Source: Spirochaetaceae bacterium (GTDB lineage: Bacteria; Spirochaetota; Spirochaetia; Treponematales; Treponemataceae). From it: a stretch of DNA of 7,226 nucleotides. The position numbers and the translations under genes were made by a program. The notes under the pieces are model-generated. The model ran no database searches. It saw only the letters and a program-made list of their open reading frames with translations, and was not told the DNA's origin. The stretch spans positions 1 through 7,226 of the forward strand of contig JAITMZ010000152.1 of the NCBI GenBank assembly GCA_031290725.1. Direction: 5' to 3'. Below are positions 7,217 to 7,226 of this stretch, in pieces; the first letter of the stretch is position 1; each line of letters opens with the position of its first letter.

Positions 7217-7226
7217 ATGGGACTTT
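7217..7226 (+). CDS. flgC: Start of flgC, flagellar basal-body rod protein (3' end outside the window)
   Basis: Only ATG GGA CTT T is present (Met-Gly-Leu). GGAGG at 7206-7210, overlapping the flgB stop codon, sits 6 bases upstream, so this is a well-formed start. The FlgC call is inferred from position: flgC follows flgB in nearly all flgB operons, and the Met-Gly-Leu start is compatible with spirochete FlgC. The sequence itself is too short to prove it. Confidence 0.7.

Overview
The window looks like chromosome from a spirochete of the Treponema group. Base composition is GC-moderate, roughly the mid-50s percent by eye. All genes lie on the + strand and are densely packed. The order is TPR protein (partial) - dprA - topA - xerC/codV-type recombinase - hslV - hslU - flgB - flgC (start only). 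The run dprA-topA-codV-flgB-flgC matches what I recall of the treponemal chromosome. The taxon is inferred from gene order and protein style, not from a search.

Region 1 (1-3662): a TPR-repeat protein whose start lies outside the window overlaps dprA by 11 bases. dprA is followed after 6 bases by topA, which encodes a complete type IA topoisomerase with three C-terminal zinc fingers. Region 2 (3659-4582): a tyrosine recombinase of the XerC/XerD family overlaps the topA stop codon. Region 3 (4583-4646): a 64-base gap holds a perfect 9-bp inverted repeat and a strong ribosome binding site. Region 4 (4647-6718): hslV and hslU, sharing an ATGA overlap, encode the two halves of the HslUV ATP-dependent protease. 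Region 5 (6719-6789): a 71-base gap holds a good sigma-28-type (flagellar) promoter match, TAAA-N15-GCCGAAAG. Region 6 (6790-7226): flgB and the first codons of flgC begin a flagellar rod/basal-body operon that runs off the window.

The genes split into DNA handling (DprA binds single-stranded DNA, TopA relaxes negative supercoils, Xer resolves chromosome dimers), protein quality control (HslVU) and motility (flgB, flgC). The order is that of the Bacillus subtilis smf-topA-trmFO-codV-clpQ-clpY-codY-flgB-flgC region with trmFO and codY missing. It therefore looks like an old conserved neighbourhood rather than an accessory island. I see no mobile element, CRISPR array, RNA gene or obviously new system. 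The points most worth checking are the sigma-28-type promoter at the hslU/flgB junction, an enlarged I-domain in HslU, an atypical DprA C-terminus, and the hairpin before hslV.
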